Shown here: positions 53,401 through 61,279 of the stretch, one piece after another
How positions within the stretch are numbered: position 1 is the first letter of the stretch
Layout of the letters: each line of letters begins with the position of its first letter
Source of the DNA: Arthrobacter citreus
Lineage (GTDB): Bacteria; Bacillota; Bacilli; Bacillales; Bacillaceae_G
Direction of reading: 5' to 3'
Assembly (NCBI GenBank): GCA_013200995.1
Contig: CP053688.1
Location: 2,046,001 to 2,110,000, forward strand
DNA length: 64,000 nucleotides
Notes under the pieces: generated by a model
Databases searched by the model: none
The model's input: only the letters and a program-made list of their open reading frames with translations
What the model was told of the DNA's origin: nothing
Translations under genes and position numbers: made by a program

Positions 53401-53552
53401 CCAAAGGTTTAGCAATTACAGTAATTGGTGGATTAACTTCATCTACCTTATTAACACTAGTGTTTATTCCAGTTGTATATGAGTTATTCTTTTCTAAAAA
53501 GACGAAGAAGCATACTAAAACTGATGAAATAGCCAAAGTAGTTAATAATTAA
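50475..53552 (+). CDS. swrC: RND-family efflux permease, SwrC/YerP-like
   Basis: A 1025-residue AcrB-type pump. TM1 is at residues 12-30, followed by the periplasmic-type porter domain, TM2-6 (around 335-530), a second extracellular domain and TM7-12 (850-1010). Signatures: GTAPDDINDQITTKLENSFKSIEGIKTLSS, the TM4 acidic pair in VGRVVDDSIVVIENIFRR, and GIVTTNAIVLVDRIGQ in TM10. It is closest in type to SwrC (YerP) of B. subtilis, which exports surfactin and confers resistance. No membrane-fusion or regulator gene is adjacent. AAGGATG precedes the ATG. The substrate is inferred only from the family. Confidence 0.82.
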   Translation: MNFLTKFSLKNSVAIFIISFLLIFGGLYSYSKLKVEELPNIEFPAISVQVVYPGTAPDDINDQITTKLENSFKSIEGIKTLSSSSFESVSVINLEFPFNTDMDKVEQQINNTLKDAGLPENVTTKVDRFSFGSFPIYYISMFSKNGSNIETTLNDEIVPALNKIEGVNSVSIGGGKSTALSIEVDKQKIANLGLSLSSIKDQISSKFLSFPAGKITEGNIKIPIRVEEKLDTIQKLKDLELHSASVASTTPNQAAQTPKVLLSDVAKIESVDSKDELIRYNKNDAISMAITKKQDANTVEVADKVINVLNKYKKELSYKVGYSSAEGVKQSVESLIKEGLLGALFASLAVLIFLRNFRATFIAIISIPLSLLITSIFLLKLDITLNIMTLGGMAVAVGRVVDDSIVVIENIFRRIRKSKAGISNDLILSSTKEILKAVTSSTITTIVVFLPLGVVGGFTSKIFLPFALTIVFSLLASLLVSITIVPILGRYAFKRVPAEEKEEKIQLWYGKVIEKSLNRKWIVIVIAVVMLAGSFSLVGRLGFTFIPNESSRAITASLELPSSTSIAKTNDVSLKIEKMFLNMNGVKEVSTGVGSRDFMTGLKTENKASYFINLKQSADVDQFIKNTKTKMEKLATSEVQGAKVTIQENSSGGPPTNNNVDINLYSNNLVALEESAKKVENYMKNNNHLKYVTNNFSEKQKQVVVSIDDKKVSENGLSAEMILGLVADQTNPINMGTLKIDGKDQNVQLTYNKDLQSVDDIKNINLFGKLGPIKLSDVAQVKTIETYSAIQKLDGKIFAKVSAQIQGKDIAKVTNEVINDVKKDVSLPSDVTLQGGGGSDDTTQTFKDLGVAMGVAIGLVYLTMLITFGKARIPFIILSALVFVPIGSFVALFIANEPLSISVMIGLLMLIGIVTTNAIVLVDRIGQNIEQKGLSLRQAIIEGGKTRLRPILMTAFATIAALLPLALTKSSGTLISKGLAITVIGGLTSSTLLTLVFIPVVYELFFSKKTKKHTKTDEIAKVVNN

Positions 53553-53579
53553 AGAAAAACATACACTCTTGCTCTCTTT

Positions 53580-53610
53580 GGCTGTCGATCTAGTCGACAG
53601 CCTTTTATTT
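53580..53610 (+). terminator. swrC terminator
   Basis: GGCTGTCGA TCTAG TCGACAGCC, then TTTTATTTT. Confidence 0.9.
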
Positions 53611-53854
53611 TGGTTATTTACGAAAATCATTCAACATTAGAATCTCTCTCTTGGATGCTCCCTTTATAGTAAAGAGAGACAAATAGAACACTGTAGTAGA
53701 CCGGACTTAAAAGACAAATTGAGCTATTTGAACTACAACCTTTAACTTAAGTTCCTGATTTCTAATTCTCCCGTTTTACATTCTTTGCATGTTCAACGAT
53801 TTTATTTACACTGCTACCTATATTTGTCTACTTATCTTTAAAATACCATCAAAT
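53611..53854. other. Intergenic stretch with two isolated family B units
   Basis: TTCTTTGCA ends at 53789 and TTTTATTTACA at 53810, 21 bp apart, with GTTCAACGA between; otherwise nothing recognised. Confidence 0.45.
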
Positions 53855-53893
53855 AAAAAAAGAGGTGCCCCACGTTTACTTTGGGACACCTCT
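53855..53893 (-). terminator. Terminator of the M3 oligopeptidase
   Basis: AGAGGTGTCCCAA pairs with CGTGGGGCACCTCT on the minus transcript, then seven U. Confidence 0.88.
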
Positions 53894-53900
53894 AAATTAT

Positions 53901-55595
53901 TTATAAGTTTTTATCATTAACTCCTGCTAGCCACTTTCTAACAGGCTCTAATGTTGTCTCAATACAGCCATCATTAAATGGTGATTCAAGTTTAGCTTCT
54001 TTAACTAATCCTAAGAATGACTGACTTCCACCTAACTGACATAACCCAACATAATCGGACCATGCTGTATCTCTGTCTTCATGCATTTTATTCCAGAATT
54101 GTAATGCACAAATTTGAGCTAATGTATAATCGATGTAATAGAATGGAGATTGATAAATATGACCTTGTCTTTGCCATAATCCACCTTTTTCTAAATAACT
54201 ATTTCCATCATTTGCTCGGTGAGGTAAATATTTTGCTTCTATTCTCTTCCAAAGCCCGTGTCGTTCTTCAGGTGTTAATTCAGGATTCGCGTAGATTTCA
54301 TGTTGAAACTCATCTACTGCAACGCCATAACTAATAAATGCAACTGCACTACTTAAATGCGTAAAATAATATTTTTGTGTATCTTCCTTAAAGAACTCTT
54401 CTTGCCAAGGCCATGTAAAGAATTCCATACTCATAGAATGAATCTCACAAGCCTCATATGTTGGCCAGTTGTACTCAGGTGTTTCAAATTTACGACTCTC
54501 GTAAACTTGAAATGCATGGCCTGCTTCATGTGTTAAAACGTCAATATCACCAGATGTTCCGTTGAAATTCGAGAAAATAAATGGAGCTTTATAGTTTGGA
54601 ATATATGTACAATATCCCCCACCTTGTTTTCCTTCCTTAGCAACTAAATCTAGTAAATTTTCCTTTAACATAAAGTTGAAAAATTCACTTGTTTCTTTCG
54701 ATAACTCATCGTACATTTTTTTACCGTTTTCAATAATCCACTCAGGACTACCTTTAGGCGTTGCATTACCTGTTACAAATTCAAATTTATCATCATAATA
54801 ATAAAGTTGATCCACGCCAATTCGATTAGCTTGGCGCTCCCTTAATTCTGTTGCAATTGGAACAATTGTTTCAAGTACTTGCTCTCTAAACTTTTTAACA
54901 TCATTTGCATCGTAATCTGTTCTCATCATACGTGCATAGCCTAGCTCGATGAAGTTTGAAAAACCAAGTTTAGTAGCAATACGTGTTCGAATCTTTACTA
55001 ATTTATCATAGATTTCATCAAATTTATCTTGATTCTCAGAGAAGTATCCAAAGTATGTATCATAAGCTGTTTTCCTAACTTCTCGGTCCTTGTCTTCAAA
55101 ATGCGCTGAAATTTGTGCTAACGTTTTCACTTCACCGTAAAATGGCAGTTTAGCAGCCGCTACTAACTTAGCATATTCAGTTGTTAGTTTATTTTCTTCT
55201 TGTAAATCTGGAATGACTTCCTCACTTAAAATCTTAACTTCGCATTCCGCTAAAGCAAATAATTGTTTTCCATATTTAGCTTCAAGTTGCTCTCTAAATG
55301 GTGAACCAATTAATGCTTTATAGTATTGTTGTCCATACGATTGAACAATTGGAGTGTTTTCATCAAAGAACGCCTGCTCATCCTCATAAAACTTATCGTT
55401 CGTATCAACTGAATGGCGAACTGCACATAAATTTTCCATTGTTGAAAATTCATTTCTTAAGTCATTAATTTCATTCATTGCTAATTCTTGTTCATAGACT
55501 GTTGAAGCATCGTAGAAATTTTGTAAAGAGCGTTTAAACTGTTCACCTAAGTTCTTAATACTTGGTCTAGAATACTGGTAATCTTGAAAACCCAT
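53901..55595 (-). CDS. M3-family oligoendopeptidase
   Basis: A 564-residue zinc metallopeptidase. Active site HEAGH in LTHEAGHAFQVYES (around 354-358), with the third ligand Glu downstream in YEACEIHSMSMEFF (near 383). The all-helical N-terminal part (1-300) covers the cleft, and WQRQGHIYQSPFYYIDYTLAQ near the C-terminus matches the M3 substrate-recognition tyrosines. It cuts short peptides in the cytoplasm. It is the shorter M3 type, not classical PepF (about 600). Monocistronic. Confidence 0.92.
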   Translation of the reverse strand: MGFQDYQYSRPSIKNLGEQFKRSLQNFYDASTVYEQELAMNEINDLRNEFSTMENLCAVRHSVDTNDKFYEDEQAFFDENTPIVQSYGQQYYKALIGSPFREQLEAKYGKQLFALAECEVKILSEEVIPDLQEENKLTTEYAKLVAAAKLPFYGEVKTLAQISAHFEDKDREVRKTAYDTYFGYFSENQDKFDEIYDKLVKIRTRIATKLGFSNFIELGYARMMRTDYDANDVKKFREQVLETIVPIATELRERQANRIGVDQLYYYDDKFEFVTGNATPKGSPEWIIENGKKMYDELSKETSEFFNFMLKENLLDLVAKEGKQGGGYCTYIPNYKAPFIFSNFNGTSGDIDVLTHEAGHAFQVYESRKFETPEYNWPTYEACEIHSMSMEFFTWPWQEEFFKEDTQKYYFTHLSSAVAFISYGVAVDEFQHEIYANPELTPEERHGLWKRIEAKYLPHRANDGNSYLEKGGLWQRQGHIYQSPFYYIDYTLAQICALQFWNKMHEDRDTAWSDYVGLCQLGGSQSFLGLVKEAKLESPFNDGCIETTLEPVRKWLAGVNDKNL

Positions 55596-55930
55596 GTTAA
55601 TCCCTCCATTTTTTGTGATATTGCTATTATATATAAAATCTTCTAGTAAAAAAACCTAATTTTCAATAAATTTCTGACAATTTAAATAACATTTTATTTA
55701 AACTATAAAATAAATGGTGAATTTTTCGGTTTATCGTCTAAAAAAAGTTAAAAAAGTTAGAAGAAATAGTTAAGGGAAAGTAGTTTAAATAAAATTTGAA
55801 GAGTTAAAAACCGTTGGCTGCACTAATAAAAAATCAAAATCTGGGAATAAAGATCAAAATGCAATTAATAATAGAGAATCTGGTTTTAAAATAAGTAAAA
55901 CTGCAATTAATTTCACTAGAAGCTATTAAA
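55596..55930. other. Gene-free stretch downstream of mhqR
   Basis: A/T-rich region. A 47-codon stop-to-stop frame (55782-55929) encodes a Lys/Asn/Ser-rich sequence but has no start codon, so it was not called. Confidence 0.4.
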
Positions 55931-55992
55931 ACACCCCTTAAAATCAACGTTGCCCAGGCTATGGGTATTTCAACATCTACTTTAAGGGGTGT
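55931..55992 (-). other. 62-bp nested inverted repeat
   Basis: Perfect 12-bp outer arms ACACCCCTTAAA / TTTAAGGGGTGT enclose a 38-bp loop with inner GTTG/CAAC and CCCA/TGGG pairs. On the minus strand it is followed by TTTT. It might be the mhqR-distal terminator or a mobile hairpin element. Confidence 0.55.
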
Positions 55993-56116
55993 AATCTACA
56001 TTTATGTGCTTTTTAAGTTACAACATATAGTCACGTCAATACTAGACCTGTGCTATCTTAGAAAATTATATAAAACAAAATGATCTTTTAAACTTGATCT
56101 TCTTAACGCCGTTTTA

Positions 56117-56563
56117 TCAGTTAGACTCATGATATCCAATTTTTTTTAATAAGTGGATTAAGAAATTCTTTTCTTCATTTGAAAGATCACTCATTTGTTC
56201 ATGTAAGAATTTTTCATGTATAGGAAAAATTTCTTCCATTAATTTATTTCCACTTTCAGTTATTTCCGCATAGATTACTCTGCGATCTGCGCTACAAGGA
56301 TTTCTATAAACTAGTCCTTTTTTCTCAAGTTTATCTACAACGTATGTAATACTTCCACTTGCTATTAATATTTTTTCACCAATATGTTGAAGCGGTTGAT
56401 TTCCTTTGTGATACAGTAGTTCTAATACTGCAAATTCAGTTGGATTCAAATTAAAGCTAGCAATTGATTTGTTAGCTGAATCATTGATTTTTCTATGTGC
56501 ACGCGATAATACAATAAATAGTTTTAAAGAAAGCTCTATATCTTCTCTATTTGTTTCTTCCAT
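56117..56563 (-). CDS. mhqR: MarR-family regulator, MhqR (YkvE)-like
   Basis: A 148-residue MarR protein: dimerisation helices at the ends, wHTH centre LNPTEFAVLELLYHKGNQPLQHIGEKILIASGSITYVVDKLEKKGLVYRNPCSADRR. This matches the style of MhqR (YkvE), which represses quinone-detoxifying oxidoreductases in B. subtilis and is inactivated by catechols/quinones. A single cysteine, in NPCSADRR at the wing, is present. No dioxygenase or azoreductase is adjacent, but ORFs for the expected regulon may lie elsewhere. The exact orthology is probable, not proven. Weak GGGGTATT site upstream. Confidence 0.75.
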   Translation of the reverse strand: MEETNREDIELSLKLFIVLSRAHRKINDSANKSIASFNLNPTEFAVLELLYHKGNQPLQHIGEKILIASGSITYVVDKLEKKGLVYRNPCSADRRVIYAEITESGNKLMEEIFPIHEKFLHEQMSDLSNEEKNFLIHLLKKIGYHESN

Positions 56564-56635
56564 AATAATACCCCTTCAATTTCGTTTACGTTTCGGATTC
56601 TATTTTTATTTTATACTGATTAACCTTTTTTAAGT

Positions 56636-56824
56636 TTATTTCATTGAAAATGATTTATTTACGCTTAGTAGTTTTTTTTGGTATGAAATAATTAACTCGT
56701 CCAATTCTTGACTGGCTTTTAAGGTCAAATGCTCATTCAAACCTTTAGTTTCCGCAAAAAATACCATTTCTTCTCTTTTTATGGAAATAGATAATAATAA
56801 ATGGCTGAGTTGATATTCATTCAT
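56636..56824 (-). CDS. Spo0E-family aspartyl-phosphate phosphatase
   Basis: A 62-residue protein with the Spo0E signature: SIKREEMVFFAETKGLNEHLTLKASQELDELIISYQ (residues 14-50), in which SQELD is the catalytic motif. It would dephosphorylate Spo0A-P and delay sporulation. The 12-residue extension at each end is short, as in the small Spo0E paralogues (YisI/YnzD type). An AAGGGAATTTAG site precedes the ATG. It is monocistronic. Confidence 0.85.
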   Translation of the reverse strand: MNEYQLSHLLLSISIKREEMVFFAETKGLNEHLTLKASQELDELIISYQKKLLSVNKSFSMK

Positions 56825-56923
56825 TAGACTAAATTCCCTTCTACAGGATGATTTAATTACACGTATTATGTCTTTCTTTTTTTTTATTATTATTCATTCT
56901 ATCTAAAATAGATAAAATATGAA

Positions 56924-56959
56924 ACCTACTAAGCAAAATTACCTAGTAGGTCTATTTTT
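56924..56959 (+). terminator. Terminator-like hairpin without an upstream plus-strand gene
   Basis: ACCTACTAAG pairs with CTAGTAGGT and is followed by CTATTTTTG on the plus strand, but no plus-strand gene lies upstream for 3 kb. It might end an unseen small RNA or be a spurious hairpin. Confidence 0.4.
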
Positions 56960-57076
56960 GTTTATGTATTACCACTTATATTAATAAATTTGACGATTTT
57001 TTATTAAATCCTGCTTAAGTTAATTATTTTTGAATTAATATCAAAAAAGACTTTACTTTATCTACTATTATAAAAT

Positions 57077-57127
57077 AAAAAAGCCGAAATGTAATGGAAA
57101 TTATTTACCATTACTAATTCAGCTTTT
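57077..57127 (-). terminator. mtnB terminator
   Basis: AAAAAGCTGAATTAGTAATGG pairs with CCATTACATTTCGGCTTTTT on the minus transcript. Confidence 0.82.
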
Positions 57128-57137
57128 TCATTTCTAA

Positions 57138-57773
57138 TTAATTGCCTGCTTTTATTTTATGGCCTTGGATCATCATTAATTTAACTTTATAGCTAATTAG
57201 AAATTCTATTCCTTCTAACCATTTCTTCGTTTCTAGGGGATTTCTTCCCCAAACGGTTATCCCATGATTTCTAACTAGAACTGCCCCAAAGTCATTTGTT
57301 AAAAAAGGTGTATAAGCACGGTTAAAAGATTCCATATCTTGAGCATTTTCAATGATCGGAACGGTTATTTTATTTTCAAAATATGAGCTCGTTAATATAT
57401 GAATCATTTCGTTATTTTCAAGCTCAACCTGTCCTTCATCACCAAATAATTCAGAAATAACATTATTATCTACAGTATGTACATGCAACACACAAGTAGC
57501 AGCTGTTTTTTCATAAATATTTGCATGAATCAATGTTTCAAGTGATGGTTTTAATACCGTATCAAATACAGGCTCACCTAAATTATTAACAACGATAAAT
57601 TCTTCATCACAACGTGCTCTTTTATCCTTCTCATCTGCTGTTACAAGAAACAATAATGGGTCGTCTGAAATTTTCATTGATAGGTTCCCGCTCGTTCCAT
57701 AAAACCAATCTCTTTTTGCCAAATCACATTTAATATTTGCAAGCTTTTTCCATTGTTCTAAAAATAAACTCAT
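57138..57773 (-). CDS. mtnB: Methylthioribulose-1-phosphate dehydratase, orphan mtnB
   Basis: A 211-residue class II aldolase-type fold enzyme: YGTSGNLSMKIS (24-35), the zinc ligands LHVHTVDNN (around 95-103) and VLVRNHGITVWGRN (about 171-184). This is MtnB of the methionine salvage pathway, which dehydrates 5-methylthioribulose-1-phosphate. In B. subtilis mtnB lies within mtnWXBD behind an S-box riboswitch; here it stands alone and no SAM riboswitch motif is visible in the 500 bases upstream. The upstream intergenic site AGGTGTAG precedes ATG 57773. Another class II aldolase function is possible. Confidence 0.8.
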   Translation of the reverse strand: MSLFLEQWKKLANIKCDLAKRDWFYGTSGNLSMKISDDPLLFLVTADEKDKRARCDEEFIVVNNLGEPVFDTVLKPSLETLIHANIYEKTAATCVLHVHTVDNNVISELFGDEGQVELENNEMIHILTSSYFENKITVPIIENAQDMESFNRAYTPFLTNDFGAVLVRNHGITVWGRNPLETKKWLEGIEFLISYKVKLMMIQGHKIKAGN

Positions 57774-58302
57774 ATCTACACCTCCACTTATTTAGACTAT
57801 CTATTTGGACAACGTTAAAAATTCAAACTATTCTTACTATTTATTAAAATTATGTCATGTGTCGGTCTTCATTGTCAATAGTTCTAAGTAAATGAACGAA
57901 CATCAATTTTCTACATCTTTTATGGTTTTTTGATAGAACTTATTGATTTAATACTTTTTTTACATCTTGATTTGACAGTACTCCAATTTTATTACACAAA
58001 TACGTGAAAAATACTATTTTTCTACTCATTTGCTTATCCTTTCTTTCCCTAAGGAAACTTTTTTGTATTTAGTAAATTATATGTCTTATTAGTAATAAAT
58101 GTGAAGAATATCTTCTCTAGAACCGATTAGTATTTAGAGAACAAAACTAACTTTCGTTAATTCAATTCATACTTTTAAAATGCGTTTTTGAGATGTTTTG
58201 CATTTATTTCATTATTTAGGTCATTCCCACTCTTTCATAATTTAGTAATCTTACTATTTTATGATAAAATAAATCGAAAATATTTTAGAATGAGGTATTT
58301 GA
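57774..58302. other. 530-bp gene-free region between divergent mtnB and radical SAM genes
   Basis: Very A/T-rich. A TATGATAAAAT-type -10 for the radical SAM gene is at about 58258-58268. No SAM, B12 or other riboswitch core was recognised on either strand. Confidence 0.4.
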
Positions 58303-60045
58303 ATGAACATTGTTTTGGCAACATTAAATGCAAAATATATTCATACTAATTTAGGTATTCGTTACATTAAGGCTTATGCACAACCTGAATACGATATCGA
58401 ACTAGCAGAATATACGATTAAAGATCCAAGTCTTAATATCATTACAGACTTATATAAGCGTAAACCAACTATTCTTGGTTTTAGTTGTTATATTTGGAAT
58501 ATTGAACAAACAATTGAAGTCGTCCGAATGTATAAAAAAATTGATCCTACTGTTACGATCTTTGTTGGTGGACCTGAAGTAAGCTATGATGTGAACTATT
58601 GGCTAGACAGAGTCAAAGAAATTGATGTCATAACAATTGGTGAAGGTGAAATTACTGTAAAGAAATTAATTCAGGCCATTGATAATGGGGATGATTTCAC
58701 TTCAATAAATGGCATTGGTTATCGAGATGAAGGTAAAAATATTATCAAACCACAAACTGAAAAGATTGATTTAACAACAATTCCTTCGCCTTATCGATTT
58801 AAAGAAGATTTACCATTTTTAGGTAAAAGAATTCAATACATCGAAACAAGCCGAGGCTGTCCTTTTAATTGTCAATTTTGTTTATCTTCTATTGAAGTAG
58901 GAGTTCGATACTTTAATCGAGAGGTCATTAAAGATGATATACGTTATCTTATGGCAAACGGAGCAAAAGTTTTTAAGTTCGTAGATCGAACTTTTAATAT
59001 TAGTCGTAGTTATGCTATGGATATGTTTCAATTTTTAATTGATGAACATTTGGAAGGAACCGTATTTCAATTTGAGATTACTGGGGATATTATGCGTCCA
59101 GAGGTCATCGAATTTTTAAATGATAATGCACCTAAAGGACTATTCCGATTTGAAATTGGAGTTCAATCAACAAATGATGCTACAAATGAACTAGTAATGA
59201 GAAGACAGAATTTTGAGAAACTTTGTCGAACGGTCACGCTAGTTCGAGATGGAGAAAAAATAGATCAACATTTGGATTTAATAGCTGGTTTACCTGAAGA
59301 AGATTACAATTCATTTCGTCAAACTTTCAATGATGTATTTGAATTAAGACCAGAAGAACTGCAACTTGGTTTCTTAAAAATGCTAAGAGGTACTGGCGTA
59401 CGCTTAAGAGCTCATGAGCATGATTATGTCTATATGGATTATGCTCCGTATGAAGTGTTAGGTAATAACGTCCTTTCATTCGATGATATTGTAAAAATAA
59501 AACAAGTTGAAGACGTACTTGAAAAATATTGGAATGATCATCGAACAAATAATACAATAGAATATTTAATTAAAAATGAATTCGAAAGTCCGTTTGATTT
59601 CTTCCAATTATTCGGTTCATTCTGGGAGGAACGCGGTTGGTCTAGAATCGGGCATCAGCTTGAAGATTTGTTTAAACGATTAAATGAATTTTTAACTCAT
59701 TATCAAATTAAAAATGATCCAATCGTGAAAGATATTATGAAGGTTGATTATTACTTAAACCATAAATACAAACCTCGTAAACCTTGGTGGGACGAAGTAA
59801 CTACTCAAGACTATTCGAAAGATATTTATAAGCGAATTATCGAAGATCCTGAACAACTTGGTTCAAATTTTATTAAACTTAGCTTAAACGAAAAAGAAAT
59901 TTATAAACACACAATAATTGAACCTTTATCATTTGATGTAGAACATTTCTTATTGACTGGAGAATATCGAACTGGTAAATATGCAATGTTAATTTATTTC
60001 TCACCAAAAACATTATCACCTTCATTTTATAAAATTGAAGCATAA
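58303..60045 (+). CDS. B12-binding domain radical SAM protein with DUF4080 C-terminus
   Basis: A 580-residue enzyme. Residues 1-130 form a cobalamin-binding Rossmann domain (MNIVLATLNAKYIHTNLGIR, FVGGPEVSYD, TIGEGE); the B12 DxHxxG histidine motif is absent, as in other base-off variants. The radical SAM [4Fe-4S] motif is C186xxxC190xxC193 in SRGCPFNCQFCLSS. GLPEEDYNSF lies near residue 328, and the 400-580 helical part is DUF4080-like. The chemistry is unknown, though many such proteins methylate or rearrange. A AATGAGGTATTTG site precedes the ATG. Monocistronic. Confidence 0.88.
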   Translation: MNIVLATLNAKYIHTNLGIRYIKAYAQPEYDIELAEYTIKDPSLNIITDLYKRKPTILGFSCYIWNIEQTIEVVRMYKKIDPTVTIFVGGPEVSYDVNYWLDRVKEIDVITIGEGEITVKKLIQAIDNGDDFTSINGIGYRDEGKNIIKPQTEKIDLTTIPSPYRFKEDLPFLGKRIQYIETSRGCPFNCQFCLSSIEVGVRYFNREVIKDDIRYLMANGAKVFKFVDRTFNISRSYAMDMFQFLIDEHLEGTVFQFEITGDIMRPEVIEFLNDNAPKGLFRFEIGVQSTNDATNELVMRRQNFEKLCRTVTLVRDGEKIDQHLDLIAGLPEEDYNSFRQTFNDVFELRPEELQLGFLKMLRGTGVRLRAHEHDYVYMDYAPYEVLGNNVLSFDDIVKIKQVEDVLEKYWNDHRTNNTIEYLIKNEFESPFDFFQLFGSFWEERGWSRIGHQLEDLFKRLNEFLTHYQIKNDPIVKDIMKVDYYLNHKYKPRKPWWDEVTTQDYSKDIYKRIIEDPEQLGSNFIKLSLNEKEIYKHTIIEPLSFDVEHFLLTGEYRTGKYAMLIYFSPKTLSPSFYKIEA

Positions 60046-60167
60046 TTAAGCTGAAATATTTCAGGCGAGATAAGGATGCGCTGTTCTCTACAAAAGGAAA
60101 CATCCGAAAGTAGAAATCGAAGAAGTACTTCTATAGTTTGAACATACTTTACGTTTTTAGCCAATAG

Positions 60168-60202
60168 AAAAGGCTGTTGATTTTTTCGACAGCCTTCTTT
60201 TG
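60168..60202 (+). terminator. Terminator of the radical SAM gene
   Basis: AAGGCTGTTGA pairs with TCGACAGCCTT around T6, then CTTTTG. Confidence 0.85.
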
Positions 60203-60255
60203 TATTGATTTCACTAATTAGCAAATAATAATTTGTAAATAGAGGTGATATTAAT

Positions 60256-60600
60256 ATGAAAAGAAAAAAAGACAATACTGAAATCGACTCACCAGTAATG
60301 CAAGACACAATACCACATATATCAAATTTCCCATCTTTTAAGGGAACAAACATTAAAATGGAGGAACCATTTGTTAATTCAAAGGGTGTAGTTATCGGCG
60401 ACAGTAAATATAGTTCTCCTAACTCTCCATTAAATAATTGGTCAGAAGATGTAGATCCTTCAGTTATGGCAGGTGACGAATGGGTTCATCCTACAAATGA
60501 TATTGGATGGGCAACTGCAGAAAACGCTGCACTTCTAGAATCGAAAAAGCGTGAACCAACAAAACAATTTATGCATCCGCAACATGAAACTAGGGACTGA
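60256..60600 (+). CDS. DUF3905 domain protein
   Basis: A 114-residue soluble hydrophilic protein. The central region EEPFVNSKGVVIGDSKYSSPNSPLNNWSEDVDPSVMAGDEWVHPTNDIGW matches the DUF3905 pattern. It is found in spore formers and has no assigned function. AGAGGTGAT lies before the ATG at 60256. It is monocistronic with a short terminator; late-sporulation expression would be plausible but is not shown. Confidence 0.8.
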   Translation: MKRKKDNTEIDSPVMQDTIPHISNFPSFKGTNIKMEEPFVNSKGVVIGDSKYSSPNSPLNNWSEDVDPSVMAGDEWVHPTNDIGWATAENAALLESKKREPTKQFMHPQHETRD

Positions 60601-60631
60601 TTAATTGGATAAACTCAAGTATAAAGAAAGA

Positions 60632-60662
60632 AAAGGGTAAAGGGAAAACCTTTATCCTTACT
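60632..60662 (+). terminator. Terminator of the DUF3905 gene
   Basis: GGGTAAAGG pairs with CCTTTATCC around GAAAA. It lies between converging genes. Confidence 0.65.
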
Positions 60663-60669
60663 TTGCGTT

Positions 60670-61191
60670 TTAAAATAAAGCTATATTGATTTTGCCCTTT
60701 TTTTGGGCTAGTAGTGTATGTAACTGGGCTCTATGATGTGTGAAGTGAACTAGAATTTCTAATAGCCATTCAAATCTAGAGTATTTTAATCCCCAATATG
60801 AAGTAACTTCTTCAAATAAATCCTGTCTATTCATTTTCAAATAGTGTTCATTTAAATCATGTAAATTTTTTTGTAATAATTTTTTCATTTCAATTAAAGA
60901 TGTACATTGGACTTCGGTATAGTATACTACCATCGCCTCTTGACTTACTCCACTCATAATTTTCAAATCAGCACCTATTAACTCACACAAATGCTGTGCT
61001 AACTCCCCAATCGATTTCTTATCATCAATCGGTCTGAAATTTAAATCTTCTTCAGTTATTAACTCAATCATTTCAAAAACAGTCTTTACACTTAAACTTA
61101 ACTGATTAATTACATTTTCTACATACATTTTTAAGACTTGGTAAAGGTTAGGTATTTTGATTTCTTCACCAGTCCATTCCCTCCTTAACAT
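60670..61191 (-). CDS. DinB-superfamily protein
   Basis: A 173-residue four-helix-bundle protein with the DinB/YfiT metal triad: HLCEL (around 67), then LVHFTHHRAQLHTLL (about 147-161; the HxxxH and neighbouring His). This fold binds a divalent metal and in other proteins serves thiol transfer (BstA/YfiT, S-transferases). The start at 61191 has GGGAG ten bases upstream; an in-frame ATG at 61128 is the alternative but has no binding site. Function unknown. Confidence 0.8.
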   Translation of the reverse strand: MLRREWTGEEIKIPNLYQVLKMYVENVINQLSLSVKTVFEMIELITEEDLNFRPIDDKKSIGELAQHLCELIGADLKIMSGVSQEAMVVYYTEVQCTSLIEMKKLLQKNLHDLNEHYLKMNRQDLFEEVTSYWGLKYSRFEWLLEILVHFTHHRAQLHTLLAQKKGKINIALF

Positions 61192-61279
61192 AAGCTCTAC
61201 TCTCCCATGCCCTCTGTCCTTATTTTGTCATAGAATCATGTCCTTCTGAATAAATTTGTACAGTAGAGGAGGGATTATT

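Noticed and set aside
55782..55929. 47-codon open stretch rich in Lys/Asn
   Set aside because: No start codon or binding site; composition fits A/T-rich noncoding DNA.
57774..58302. SAM-I or cobalamin riboswitch ahead of mtnB or the B12 radical SAM gene
   Set aside because: Neither the S-box core nor a B12-box-like GCCACTG motif was found on either strand.
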